31,827 nt of DNA. Origin: Tritrichomonas foetus. Lineage: Eukaryota > Parabasalia > Tritrichomonadida > Tritrichomonadidae. The stretch lies in contig MLAK01001129.1 of the NCBI GenBank assembly GCA_001839685.1, forward strand, positions 1 through 31,827, read 5' to 3'. This document shows positions 9,746 through 18,524 of the stretch, piece after piece (within the stretch, counting starts at the first letter, position 1; each line of letters opens with the position of its first letter). The translations under genes and the position numbers were made by a program. The notes beneath the pieces were generated by a model, which had not been told where the DNA came from, did not search any database, and worked only from the letters and a program-made list of their open reading frames with translations.

Positions 9746-11632
9746 TCAGTGTTTTGGTTGATTATCCAGGTGCGCATTGTAGTTACTTTCCAACTTCCGT
9801 AGAATTGACGGCCATAATGATATGTTTGGTATTGATCCAAGAAAAAGCTCTGTCAAAAGCGGAAAGCTAAATTCTTCAAGGATACACTTTGTGTCTTCAC
9901 TAAGGATCGCTTCATGGAACATTTCAACAAAATCATTAAACACAGCCAAAAGTTGTTCATCAAGTTCAGGATCCGCACTTTTGTATCTGTCAAAAAGGTC
10001 GCTATGTAATTCCAAGAATCTCAAGTTACTGTTAAATTTGAGTTTCGAAATTATGTTGTTGGCATCTTTTCCTGTAACTTGGCCACCTAACCGTAATTCA
10101 ACTAAAGCTGGATTTTTTTCAAGTAATTGTCCGATTTCTCCTGAATAATCAAGCACAGAATTCTCTTCTCGTGGCTTGGAACTTTCAAATCGAAAACTCA
10201 AAATTTTTGGGCATTTTTCTGGATATTCATTAAGGAATTGAAAATATACTTGAAAAGCAGCAGCACTCGACTTAGTTCTTTGCATATGAAGTCTTTCAAT
10301 ATAACTATCTGGTTTCTTAAGAAACTCAATTAATGAATCAATGGAATTATTTCTGAGATCAGTATTTGACAAATCTAACTCTGTATAAGTTTTTGGTAAC
10401 AATTCAGCGAAAAATTTACAATAACCTTCATCATTCAATTTAGTTCCATGTAAATCAATTATTTCGATTGGTTTTCCATTAAATGATGTGTTTTTCAGAA
10501 TAACATTTAATATAGAAACAGCACCAGGTGAAATTCTTGTATTCCAGAAAAGCTTATTGCATGGAGATTCAATTTTGAAATCAGGGAAATGAATTAGCCA
10601 AGTGTTTCGAGTTTTCCCGAAATTATGGAATGATAATGTAAAGTTCCAAGAAGGTTTCCTAGCTTCATAAAGAGTCAAAAGTTGTTCAAGTTCGAAAAAT
10701 CCAAGTCTGACATCTTTCAAATAGGAATTACTATCGAAACATTTGATGAGATGCGCAATGTGGGATTGATTAGAAAATGCATTTTCTGTTGCTTTTCCCC
10801 AGCTGATTGGCATATGATGAAAATTAATACCTTCGAGTAATAAAGTCGTAATTTTCGACTGACCAATTATAGTTAAAAAGTTGTTGAGTTGCTCTTCATA
10901 AATTTTGGATCCACTAATTCCAAGAAATCTGAGCTTTTCGCTTTTTTGAACATATAAACCAAGCTCAAAAAAGTCAACGATATTGTAGCCAATATCAAGT
11001 GAAAAAAGTGTGTCACATCTCAAGCATGCCTGAATTATGGCAGTGGTGCCATCTCTCCAAATTTCGTTGTCAGAAACACCTAGGCTTTCCAGGTGTAGGC
11101 TTGGCAAAATATCAGCAAGGGCAATGGCACTTGGATCTAACATCGAATTAGAATCGAATCTGAGATGCTTCAATTTTTTACTTTTTGGAAGACCTGTGAA
11201 TAATTGAATAAAACTGTCACTGCTAATTTGGCATCCAACAACGCTTAGAAGCTCCAGCGGCGGATTTTTGGATAATGAATGGGCGAGGGCGAGACAATTT
11301 TCATTACTGAGTATGTTATTATCTGCATAAAATTCGTAAAGAGGAGAATTTCCAATAGCGCTGAAGATGATCGTGCTGCATTTGTGAGTTAGATGACAAT
11401 ATTCGACCGATAGCGAGCGAATCGTGCATTTGTTGGAGCAGAGGTGCTCTGCTAATAATTTCGAGCAATCTTCGTCTATATGATTACTTGATAAATCGAG
11501 AAGAACGACGCCAAAAACTAAATTTTTTAACATGAAGGATTTTGTCGATTTGCTGAACATATTCATGTGTGATGCATCAACGAGATGGTTACTGTTTGGT
11601 GCATCACCTTTTTCTTCTTTTTCTTCAGTCAT
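9746..11632 (-). CDS. Leucine-rich repeat protein, ribonuclease-inhibitor-like type
   Basis: The 628-residue product contains LRRs of the long RNI type. Examples are VLLDLSSNHI near residue 42, IRSLSVEYCHL near 72, LELLSVVGCQI, LKHLRFDSNSM, LESLGVSDNEI and LFSLDIGYNI, then a more divergent middle and further copies IEIIDLHGTKL, YTELDLSNTDL and LVELRLGGQV. Such horseshoe folds bind proteins; NOD, RanGAP and CARMIL families use this repeat type. I see no NACHT, GTPase or membrane segment, so the partner and pathway are unknown. It is not of the short-repeat BspA surface type. The start is the first ATG, with TTTCATCA directly upstream. It is divergent from the sugar kinase gene. Confidence 0.88.
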   Translation of the reverse strand: MTEEKEEKGDAPNSNHLVDASHMNMFSKSTKSFMLKNLVFGVVLLDLSSNHIDEDCSKLLAEHLCSNKCTIRSLSVEYCHLTHKCSTIIFSAIGNSPLYEFYADNNILSNENCLALAHSLSKNPPLELLSVVGCQISSDSFIQLFTGLPKSKKLKHLRFDSNSMLDPSAIALADILPSLHLESLGVSDNEIWRDGTTAIIQACLRCDTLFSLDIGYNIVDFFELGLYVQKSEKLRFLGISGSKIYEEQLNNFLTIIGQSKITTLLLEGINFHHMPISWGKATENAFSNQSHIAHLIKCFDSNSYLKDVRLGFFELEQLLTLYEARKPSWNFTLSFHNFGKTRNTWLIHFPDFKIESPCNKLFWNTRISPGAVSILNVILKNTSFNGKPIEIIDLHGTKLNDEGYCKFFAELLPKTYTELDLSNTDLRNNSIDSLIEFLKKPDSYIERLHMQRTKSSAAAFQVYFQFLNEYPEKCPKILSFRFESSKPREENSVLDYSGEIGQLLEKNPALVELRLGGQVTGKDANNIISKLKFNSNLRFLELHSDLFDRYKSADPELDEQLLAVFNDFVEMFHEAILSEDTKCILEEFSFPLLTELFLGSIPNISLWPSILRKLESNYNAHLDNQPKH

Positions 11633-12117
11633 TGATGAAAGAAAAAAGAAGAATCCTTTTCATCCACTTTTTCTGCGTTTATATAGTCAAATATTATTAA
11701 ACGACAGCCATATAAGTACGTAAAAAGTTAGAATTACATATTCAATTCCATAGGAATTCAGTGAGGGAAAAAAAGAATTCAATCCATTATAATCGAGTTG
11801 GTATATTTTGAATCAAATTTGTCTTTGAATATATGCCATCTTTTAAAGTTCATAAAAAGTTTATTTCACCTTTTTTACCAAAAAGCCAGTGCAAAAATAG
11901 TCAAATTCAATATCGTTGAAAAGAAATTGAATTCAATATCGAACATTAATTTCTCATAATTCCACTTTTTGAAAGCAGAATTTTTCAAAATACTGTTGTG
12001 ATCATCATTTGAAATGATCCATTTCAGCAAAAAAAATTTTATTAAACATTTTTCAAAAAGTTGATAACTTCGATGATTTACAAAAAGCAAAAATCAAAAT
12101 TAATTCAATTTTTTTGG
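11633..12117. other. Divergent intergenic promoter region
   Basis: This 485-base AT-rich gap lies between the LRR and kinase starts. The 11-mer ATTCAATATCG occurs twice, around 11907 and 11933. ATCATTTGAAATGAT (12004-12018) is a 15-base near-perfect palindrome, overlapped by a third CATTTC half. Open frames here lack ATG and look spurious. Confidence 0.5.
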
Positions 12118-13008
12118 ATGTTGAAAACTATTTTCGTCGGAAACAGCTACGTCGAAATCAATTCGCAATGTAAGCGTCTTCCAACCGCCGGAGAGACTCT
12201 CAAAGGACACAAAGTATCAAAAAGATATTCAGGCAAAGCAATTAATTCATCCATCCAATTCAATTTTCTATCTGACCCGAAATACCACCCGGAATTGTTG
12301 ACGTGTATTGGAAACGATAACGAAGGAGTCAATATAAGCAACTTTTTGGCGAAAAACAAAATTACCGCTCATTTGGTCAAAAATGAAAAAGAATCGACTG
12401 GAACCAAAATCAACATCAAAGTTGCAGGTGGAGATACCAGTTCTGTTTTTCATCCATGTAATTTTTCTTATGATTTGATGAAAAATCACATTGACAAAAT
12501 TACAAGCTCACAAATTCTTGTCACAAGTTTTGAATTGCCTTTTGAATGTTTAGTAGAAATTTTGAAATCAGCTAAACAGAATAATTTGAAAACAATTTTA
12601 CGAGCTTCTCCTCTTCCAGAAAACCAAGACTTTGACATGGACTTTTTACAATATGTTACTGTTTTAATCTTGAATGAATCTGAAGCACCAACTTTCGGAA
12701 CAGTGAAATCTTTGCTAAATAGAGGAATTGAATGCATTATTATTACTTATGGTGCTGATGGAGCAACTTTTTATGAACAAGGAAAAAGGGTTGGAATGAC
12801 CGTTGCCTCTCCCGTCGTGAAAGTTGCAGATACAGTTGGAGCAGGTGATTCATTTTTAGGAACTTTTGCTTTTTGTTTAGCAAACAAGATGAGTTATGAA
12901 GATTCTTCAAGAATTGCATGTGGGGCTGCAACAATTTCTGTACAAAAAGAAGGATTAATAGAATCTTTTCCGAAAATGGGAAATCCAGATTTAATGCCTT
13001 TGTTTTAA
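12118..13008 (+). CDS. PfkB-family (ribokinase-like) sugar kinase
   Basis: From this ATG the protein is 296 residues, close to the usual ribokinase length. It begins with the typical first strand (TIFVGNSYVEIN, 4-15), then PTAGET (22-27), as in the PGET segment of ribokinases. RYSGKAIN (36-43) replaces the usual PGGKGAN. NESEA (186-190) is the NxxE motif, and DTVGAGDSFLGTF (238-250) is PfkB signature 2, with catalytic base Asp244 and the GAGD anion hole. The enzyme should transfer phosphate from ATP to a sugar or nucleoside; the substrate cannot be read from sequence. The longer in-frame start (ATG 12073) would add 15 residues ahead of the first strand. I prefer 12118 because the fold begins there and TCAAT lies just upstream. 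The altered GGKGAN loop suggests a divergent substrate site. Confidence 0.87.
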   Translation: MLKTIFVGNSYVEINSQCKRLPTAGETLKGHKVSKRYSGKAINSSIQFNFLSDPKYHPELLTCIGNDNEGVNISNFLAKNKITAHLVKNEKESTGTKINIKVAGGDTSSVFHPCNFSYDLMKNHIDKITSSQILVTSFELPFECLVEILKSAKQNNLKTILRASPLPENQDFDMDFLQYVTVLILNESEAPTFGTVKSLLNRGIECIIITYGADGATFYEQGKRVGMTVASPVVKVADTVGAGDSFLGTFAFCLANKMSYEDSSRIACGAATISVQKEGLIESFPKMGNPDLMPLF

Positions 13009-13756
13009 TTTCAATATATCTATATAACGATATATATGTCTCATGAGTTTTTCTTTATTTTTACTTTTGTTATTTTCAAATCGAACAATGATCTTATTAT
13101 AAATAAAAACTATATTGTTGATTATACATTTTATATTGTAATTTTCGTTCATTATCATTTTCATTATGATAATTCTCAGTCATTTATTTATTGATTTTTG
13201 GTATTTATTGATAACTTATCACGAATTTAAATCCAATATTCATGTAAATTAAAAGTACCTTTATATAAAGAAGAATTTGGAAGAGCCGAGTTATTTTATA
13301 TATAAATATTAAGATTTCAAAAATTAAAAATATTCTGTAATTGAGGCCTTTTAAATAACTTTAGGTATAACCATTAGATTGCTATTTATTTATGCTTATT
13401 TATAAAATAAATCTCTTTTTTTTTTTTTTTTTTAACATGTTTCATGTTTTTTCTTTATGACTGTACTCATTATTCTCCTGTAATATCATTGAGAAATTTA
13501 TCTTTTTGATTCTTTAATTATTTTTTGAAAGAAGGAGTCAAAAATAAACGAGAAATAATATTAGATAGCATTGCCTATTGGTGTTTATACATACCATTAT
13601 CTCAAAAAATGAATGCCTTCTTTTCCAAATGGAAAAATGAATTTGCACACAAAATTTCTAATTCTGATTCGCACACTTAAACAAAGAACTAAATAAAGGA
13701 AAAGCAAGCATTAGCAATCAAATATATTTTTAAAAATTGAACAAATGAAAAAAAAA
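13009..13756. other. AT-rich intergenic region, convergent
   Basis: No gene is seen in these 748 bases. There is an 8-bp hairpin (13151-13158 with 13166-13173, 7-base loop) about 145 bases past the kinase stop. A run of 18 T occurs at 13416-13433. The rest is AT-rich sequence between two gene 3' ends and holds nothing I can name. Confidence 0.55.
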
Positions 13757-14332
13757 TTAAAATATACGCGGCGCACCATAATCACTATCAGGAAGTCTCT
13801 CCACAGTGAATTTGTTGTTGTGTAGATACATGATTGGGACTCCAGGCACTTTTCTGATCCTTCTTTTCAAATCTTTATCGTTTGTTGCGACAATATAAAC
13901 TCTGTTTTGTTCAACCGTATTGACGATACAGTCGTCGGCATAGTTACCTCGACATCCACATTTGATTAATCTCACTCTTGGATCTTTTGTCAGTTTGAGT
14001 GCGAGGTGATACTTTCTTCCGAGCTTTTCAAGTTCGGCAACAATGCAAGAAGTCACGCATGGGATGACTTTTGCAACAAGGCAAACTTGCATTGCGTCAA
14101 TCATGTCGATTTTGTCGGCGACTGTCTGCCAGAGCATGTTGGTGTCAACGATTACTTTGAATGGTGGACCGAGTGATTGATTGTAGGAGAAGAAAAGAGA
14201 ACTTGGTTGGACTTTTTCTTCTTGGACTGGCTCTTTCTCAGCGTCATCTTCTGGCTTCTTCTGAACGTTTCCAACCAACCTGGAGTCTTTAGATTTTATC
14301 ATACGTGGGGTTTGGCGTTTTACTTTCCTCAT
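13757..14332 (-). CDS. FCF1: FCF1/UTP24 PIN-domain rRNA-processing endonuclease
   Basis: The 191-residue product closely follows eukaryotic FCF1/UTP24. A basic N-terminus is followed by SSLFFSYNQSLGPPF (44-58) and VIVDTN (60-65, Asp63). AELEKLG-KY (99-108, Glu100) and ALKLTKDPR come next, then GNYADDC (119-125, Asp123/124), VATNDKDLKRRIRKVPG (148-164, Asp152) and a short tail. The four acidic positions are those of the PIN nuclease active site. In yeast this small-subunit processome enzyme cleaves pre-rRNA at the A1 and A2 sites in the nucleolus. The C-terminal extension SDYGAPRIF is longer than in yeast. The ATG is preceded directly by a canonical TCATT initiator, implying a leader of only a few bases. 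This is one of the most secure calls in the window. Confidence 0.96.
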   Translation of the reverse strand: MRKVKRQTPRMIKSKDSRLVGNVQKKPEDDAEKEPVQEEKVQPSSLFFSYNQSLGPPFKVIVDTNMLWQTVADKIDMIDAMQVCLVAKVIPCVTSCIVAELEKLGRKYHLALKLTKDPRVRLIKCGCRGNYADDCIVNTVEQNRVYIVATNDKDLKRRIRKVPGVPIMYLHNNKFTVERLPDSDYGAPRIF

Positions 14333-14333
14333 G

Positions 14334-14338
14334 AATGA
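14334..14338 (-). promoter_or_regulatory. Canonical initiator TCATT of FCF1
   Basis: On the minus strand TCATT is followed by one base and then the ATG. It matches the trichomonad initiator TCA-Y-T/A; if the A is the start point, the leader is four bases. Confidence 0.6.
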
Positions 14339-14573
14339 CCAAAATATCAGACATGTTATGTGAATTCCATTAATTTTTAGGTGAAATTAGTGGTGAAATA
14401 ACCGATTGCAAAAATGCAAAAATTTCACATAATATCTTGGCATCAAAAATGACTTCTCAACAAAAAAACACAAGTAATCATAATTACCTCGTGTATTTAG
14501 CTAGAAAAATAGATAAAAACAATTAATTAGCAATCTATTATAAATTTTACAGACAAAAGAAAAATACATAATA

Positions 14574-14683
14574 ATTAAATCAACATTACATAAACATTAA
14601 ATCAACATTACATAAACATTAAATAAACATTACATAAACATTAAATAAACATTACATAAACATTAAATAAACATTACATAAAC
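14574..14683. repeat. 22-bp minisatellite, five copies
   Basis: Five consecutive 22-base units start at 14574, 14596, 14618, 14640 and 14662. They are identical except position 8, which is C in units 1-2 and A in units 3-5. A degenerate tail with similar words continues to about 14720. The array begins 31 bases past the UBL-UBA stop codon, in its likely 3' untranslated region. The clean C-to-A split suggests recent amplification of a variant unit. Confidence 0.93.
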
Positions 14684-14714
14684 AATACACAAGCTTGCAT
14701 AAATATACATAAAC

Positions 14715-15683
14715 TTACATGAATTTGTGCTTAAGAATTTGAGCTGCAAGCTGCACATTTCCGTTTGTTTCGCTTAAAGCTTGTAACATTATATCCTCAT
14801 CATGAAATCCCATTTTTTTCAATGCTACCATTTGTTCCGCAAATTTTGACTTTAGCGTGATAGAAAAATTGCTATCAAATGTCGGCGGCTTCCCCTTGAT
14901 GAGCGGGAGGTTTTCCTCGGTTCTCGGTGATTCCGGAAAAAGCAATGCTGCTGTCGGAACAGACATCCTCATTGCAACATTTTGGAAAACCGTTCTTTTC
15001 TTTGGTTTACTGTTCCACGGGTCGGGAAGAGGGCGAGCGGAAATCCTCGACTTGTATTTCAAATTTGTTCGATGCGGCGGCGAAGGATCGAAATCGTCGC
15101 TATCATCAACGAGCGACTGAAGAATTCTGAAACCCTCTGGTGATGAATCGAACTGATCAAAAACGGCATCTTTCGATCTGGCAATGAAATCTCGAGTTTT
15201 TCTTGACAGTGGCCTTTCTGAATTTTCAATAATCTCTTGGGCATCTTTGAATAATTGCTGTACATCTGAGTTTATTCGTCCAAACGATTGAACGACTGGA
15301 TTATTTATTATATCGTTGATTTCGTCAATCACTAGCGTATAATCTTCGGCTTTAACATTTGGAAATTCGTCTAGAAGGTTTAGTAGTCTATTCAGTAATT
15401 GATAAGGGCGCGGATGTGAAGTAGATTTGATTTTTGCAGGAACCATATAAACTTGAGAACCGTCGCGAATTTTATAAAATGATAATGACATATCGTCTTT
15501 TAATACTTGTCCGGAAAATACAAGTCTTTGTTGTTCAGGGGAATATCCTATTTTTTCTGAGATATTCTCTTTTAAAGAAAGAACTGTACTGTACTTATCG
15601 ATTTCTACTGAAAAGCCAGTCCCGTCGCTACGTCGAATTCGAATTGATATTGGTCGATTACTGAGATTTAGTAAATTCATCAT
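14715..15683 (-). CDS. UBL-UBA protein, ubiquilin/Dsk2-like shuttle factor
   Basis: The 322-residue product has an N-terminal ubiquitin-like domain (about 11-84). It shows TVLSLKENISEKIG and the strong QQRLVFSGQVLKDD segment typical of the UBL of ubiquilins. A C-terminal UBA domain (about 281-321) carries MGFHDEDIMLQAL and GNVQLAAQIL. The middle includes helical stretches with NNP (127-129) that loosely recall STI1 repeats, plus a Pro-rich basic linker (200-230). Such proteins carry ubiquitylated clients to the proteasome, the UBL binding the proteasome and the UBA binding ubiquitin. It starts Met-Met, so 15680 is an alternative first codon. No TCA initiator is seen; AACGTTAA lies about 15 bases upstream. 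Dsk2 or another UBL-UBA family member cannot be separated here. Confidence 0.85.
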   Translation of the reverse strand: MMNLLNLSNRPISIRIRRSDGTGFSVEIDKYSTVLSLKENISEKIGYSPEQQRLVFSGQVLKDDMSLSFYKIRDGSQVYMVPAKIKSTSHPRPYQLLNRLLNLLDEFPNVKAEDYTLVIDEINDIINNPVVQSFGRINSDVQQLFKDAQEIIENSERPLSRKTRDFIARSKDAVFDQFDSSPEGFRILQSLVDDSDDFDPSPPHRTNLKYKSRISARPLPDPWNSKPKKRTVFQNVAMRMSVPTAALLFPESPRTEENLPLIKGKPPTFDSNFSITLKSKFAEQMVALKKMGFHDEDIMLQALSETNGNVQLAAQILKHKFM

Positions 15684-16300
15684 TATAAATTAACGTTCTT
15701 TTAGCGAAGATTTCTGTGTTAGCCGTTTTTTTAATCGGTGAGTATTGGATGATTTTCAATACTTTACGGAAGATTTTCATGGATTTTGAATAGATTTTGA
15801 AAGTCTTTTCATAAGATAAACGGGGAAAATTTTAGATATGACCGGTTACACAGACCCAATTACCGGCAATTATTTTTAGAATGAGATAAATACTATTATT
15901 GATTGTGAAACAATAAATAATATCTTTATGCACACATTTAACATATGAAATGTGCCGGCAGTTCAGTTATGTGAATAATATTTACTATTGTTGGCTGAAT
16001 ATGCTTAAAACACTATGGCACGTCAAAATTCATCAAAATTTTGTGATTCTAGAACTCATTAATTTTTCACAAATAAATCTACATTTAATTGATAATCATT
16101 ATAAAGAAGTATGAGAATTTTCTAGGTGCAATAATGAATTAATTATAATTTATTCATAAAATTATCTTCTGTTCATCGGTAAAAATGATTTTGAATAAAA
16201 ACTTTTGATTACATTTGCTGTGAAACTTTTTCTATATATGGTGAATTTTTTTACGATAAAACCGTAATGTTTGATCATGTTCAGGCTATTTAATTAAGTC
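15684..16300. other. Divergent intergenic promoter region
   Basis: This 617-base AT-rich gap separates the UBL-UBA (-) and eIF4E-like (+) genes. I see no ORF, RNA gene or repeat that I can support. Confidence 0.5.
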
Positions 16301-16888
16301 ATGGATCATAATCTTCATACGCCGTGGACATTTTATTATTTCGAAAAATCCGAACAGCAAAATTCAAAAGAAGCATACGATAAATGCATTCATAAAATCG
16401 GAAAAGTTCATACAATCGAAGATTTTTGGACATATTATTCTCATATCGTTCGTCCCGACAAATTAGAGCCAAATATTTCTCTCCACTTTTTCAGAAATGA
16501 TTCGCGCGCAATGTGGGAAGACCCAGAAAATCAGCAAGGTGGAGCATTCTTTTGTAATATTGAGAAAGAGCAAACCAAATATTTGTGGGAAAGACTATTA
16601 ATTAATCTTATCGGCGAGCAATTTCCAGAAGACGTCATCGGCGTGGTTGTGACGACTCGGCCAAAATTCGATTTCATATATGTATGGCATCAAACTTCAG
16701 CAAACGAAGAGGTGAGGCTTGAAATTTGCAGAAAATTAGAAAAAATCTTTGAACTTCCACTTCACTACAAAATCGGATATAACGCGTTTAATCAGAAATT
16801 CCAGGACCAGCATATTAATTACTTTATTTTACAGAACGGGCCTGCTTTGCGTTCAAAAACGAATTCGCCAAAGCAAAAGAAGCAATAA
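16301..16888 (+). CDS. eIF4E-family cap-binding protein
   Basis: The 195-residue product covers the eIF4E fold almost from its first residue. It has TPWTFYYF (7-14), TIEDFWTYYSHI (38-49, including Trp43, equivalent to human Trp73), MWEDPENQQGG (71-81) and WERLLINLIGEQF (96-108). VVTTRPKFDFIYVW (116-129) and IGY follow. Cap-stacking Trp72 and the adjacent Glu73 correspond to human Trp102/Glu103. Arg120 and Lys122 match the phosphate-binding basics, and Trp129 the Trp166 position. The other stacking Trp (human 56) aligns with Tyr26, as in class II (4EHP-type) members. The protein binds the mRNA 5' cap for translation or repression. Stop TAA overlaps TAAA, the trichomonad polyadenylation word. 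It lies 62 bases from an opposing small ORF. Confidence 0.93.
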   Translation: MDHNLHTPWTFYYFEKSEQQNSKEAYDKCIHKIGKVHTIEDFWTYYSHIVRPDKLEPNISLHFFRNDSRAMWEDPENQQGGAFFCNIEKEQTKYLWERLLINLIGEQFPEDVIGVVVTTRPKFDFIYVWHQTSANEEVRLEICRKLEKIFELPLHYKIGYNAFNQKFQDQHINYFILQNGPALRSKTNSPKQKKQ

Positions 16889-16949
16889 ATTTGTTATTTA
16901 TTCAATATAAGTAAAACTATATTTTACAATTCATCAATTTTGTTTGTCT

Positions 16950-17213
16950 CTATTCTTCTGCATTACGACCAAGTTTCTCCTGAACTTTATGTCGTAATGC
17001 AGAGGTATATTTATGTCTTATAAGTATCTGAAAAGACTTGTGTAAATCTTTTGATGAAATTTCTTCCTTGATGCTCAATTTTGCATGGGCATAACGATGA
17101 ATAGCTATACATAATCTTGGAACTACAAAATTCCAAATCACTAACTTATTTTGGTGTAAATCACATTTCGAAAATATTTCATGATAATAAAACAAAATAA
17201 AACACATCAACAT
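16950..17213 (-). pseudogene. Small ORF, probable fragment of a repeated gene
   Basis: This ATG-started 87-codon frame ends YTSALRHKVQEKLGRNAEE. Its DNA contains the 13-bp words TCTGCATTACGAC and its reverse complement, which recur beyond the mariner at 18544, 18629 and 18951. There the same orientation gives related but broken peptides (KFGRSAE before a stop, and TSALQRN). I do not recognise the family. Most likely these are decayed tandem pieces of one repeat or mobile gene; a small live gene is possible. Confidence 0.35.
16957..17003. repeat. Perfect 13-bp inverted repeat
   Basis: TCTGCATTACGAC (16957-16969) and GTCGTAATGCAGA (16991-17003) are exact reverse complements, 21 bases apart. 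Related copies lie right of the mariner. Confidence 0.8.
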
Positions 17214-17238
17214 TCGATCATTAATGATCTCAATTATA

Positions 17239-17264
17239 GGGTGTCCGGTAATGTGATGTCACTA
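17239..17264 (+). repeat. Mariner left terminal inverted repeat
   Basis: It pairs with 18499-18524 and differs from it only at four consecutive positions (TAAT against AGGC), base 11 to 14 of the repeat. Confidence 0.9.
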
Positions 17265-17312
17265 AGTATAATAAAGTCATTTCTAATAAGTCATTTTTTA
17301 TTGATAAGTATT

Positions 17313-18323
17313 TCAAAATATGTAGTCTCCATTGGCATCAATAACTTTTTTCAGTCTATTTTGCCATTCTGCAAAAACTGAAAACAAAGTTTCCGATGGA
17401 ATTTCATTGAAAATTTGGACTATTGTTTGAATCAAATGGCTTGGTGATTCAAAAACAATTCCTTTAACTTTTTCTTTAATAGTTCCAAATAAAAAAAAGT
17501 CGCTAGGCGCCAAATCAGGTGAATATGCCGGATGTGGAACTGATTCTAGTGAGTTTTCATTTATATATTTTTTGACAATTTTTGCCACATGAGGCTTTGC
17601 ATTGTCATAATGAACAAATAATTTTTTATAATTATTCGAGTTTTTAAACTCAACAATTTTTGACATAATGGCTGTAATATAATATGCAGCATTAAACTTT
17701 TCATTTGGCGGCAAAACATCAATATGAATTATCCCATGAGGGTTCCAAAATACAGTCACCATAAATTTAGTGATCTGAAACCCTGGATTTTGAATAGTTG
17801 GGATTACTGAGTTTTCAGGAATCCATTGTGTATTGAAATCAGTCTTGGAATAAAACCAAGACTCATCTCCTGTTATTAAAAAGGTGAAATTAGTTTTTTG
17901 TTCTGCATTCAAAATTTTAAGAAGTTTTTTTGCCAATAAAACTCTATTGGCCTTTTGATTTTCTGTTAGAATATGTGGCACCCATCGAAGATGCACATGT
18001 TTATACATTAATTTTGATGTTAAACGATCATAAATTGTCGATTTTGGTTCACCTAAAACATTAGCAATATATCGACACGATGAATGTGGAAATTCGGTTA
18101 AAACATCTAAAATTTTCCAGTCAAGAATATCATAACTTTGGCACTTTTTCTCTTTTTTCACAGGCTGTGTGTTTTGACTTCTGTTCAGTTCTGCCATGAC
18201 TCGGTAGATTTGTCTTTGAGACAAACATTTTTCTTTCAAGACACTCTTCATTTCTTCATATATTTCTTTGCCCCTTTTTCCTTCAAGCTGCAGAAAAGTT
18301 ATGATTGAATGTTGATCAATCAT
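17313..18323 (-). CDS. Mariner transposase, D,D34D
   Basis: The open frame gives 336 residues, the usual mariner length, with no stop or frameshift. Residues 1-110 are the paired helix-turn-helix DNA-binding region. LRWVPHIL (112-119) is the WVPHxL linker signature. The catalytic core carries TGDESWFY (Asp153), HYDNAKPH (Asp240) and YSPDLAPSDFFLF (Asp275), with 34 residues between the last two, as in mariners proper. The enzyme should cut and paste the element at TA sites. The coding strand is minus, so transcription runs from the 18524 end. All visible key residues are kept, so the copy may be active or recently inserted. Confidence 0.96.
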   Translation of the reverse strand: MIDQHSIITFLQLEGKRGKEIYEEMKSVLKEKCLSQRQIYRVMAELNRSQNTQPVKKEKKCQSYDILDWKILDVLTEFPHSSCRYIANVLGEPKSTIYDRLTSKLMYKHVHLRWVPHILTENQKANRVLLAKKLLKILNAEQKTNFTFLITGDESWFYSKTDFNTQWIPENSVIPTIQNPGFQITKFMVTVFWNPHGIIHIDVLPPNEKFNAAYYITAIMSKIVEFKNSNNYKKLFVHYDNAKPHVAKIVKKYINENSLESVPHPAYSPDLAPSDFFLFGTIKEKVKGIVFESPSHLIQTIVQIFNEIPSETLFSVFAEWQNRLKKVIDANGDYIF

Positions 18324-18498
18324 TTTTTAATAAACGTGCATCGTGTACGTTTATAAATTATTCTTTTTTTTTATGAAAAAGATTCTTTATCTCTATTTTC
18401 AGTCAAGAGAAAAAAAAATTGTTTTCAAAATTTTTATGTTAACATTGCATAGTTTATTATTTATAAATATAATGTATTGATTTCACTTCTAATGTGGG

Positions 18499-18524
18499 TA
18501 GTGACATCACGCCTCCGGACACCC
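18499..18524 (-). repeat. Mariner right terminal inverted repeat
   Basis: Partner of 17239-17264. It lies upstream of the transposase start and probably overlaps its promoter. Confidence 0.9.

Larger units (their letters stand above)
14333..14714. other. Intergenic region between UBL-UBA and FCF1 genes
   Basis: In this 382-base gap the FCF1 promoter side (14333-14573) is unique AT-rich DNA, and the UBL-UBA 3' side holds a 22-bp tandem array. No gene is seen. Confidence 0.6.
17239..18524. mobile_element. Full-length mariner transposon (Tvmar-like)
   Basis: The element is about 1286 bases long and is bounded by imperfect terminal inverted repeats of 26 bp. The left end reads GGGTGTCCGGTAATGTGATG onward (17239-17264). 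The right end (18499-18524), on the opposite strand, starts GGGTGTCCGGAGGCGTGATG. They match at 22 of 26 positions. TA dinucleotides flank both ends, as expected for the mariner target-site duplication; because TATA precedes and follows, the exact border is uncertain by two bases. It carries one intact transposase. Mariners of this kind (Tvmar1) are known in T. vaginalis. The insertion lies inside an older repeat region. Confidence 0.93.

Noticed and set aside
11875..12090. Minus-strand 71-residue frame upstream of the kinase
   Set aside because: Starts at TTG, overlaps the kinase promoter, has Phe/Asn/Lys-rich translation typical of AT-rich non-coding DNA, and no motif.
12061..12117. TTG or ATG (12073) start extending the sugar kinase
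   Set aside because: The PfkB fold begins right after ATG 12118. The longer forms add a non-conserved lysine-rich leader. The 12073 start cannot be fully excluded.
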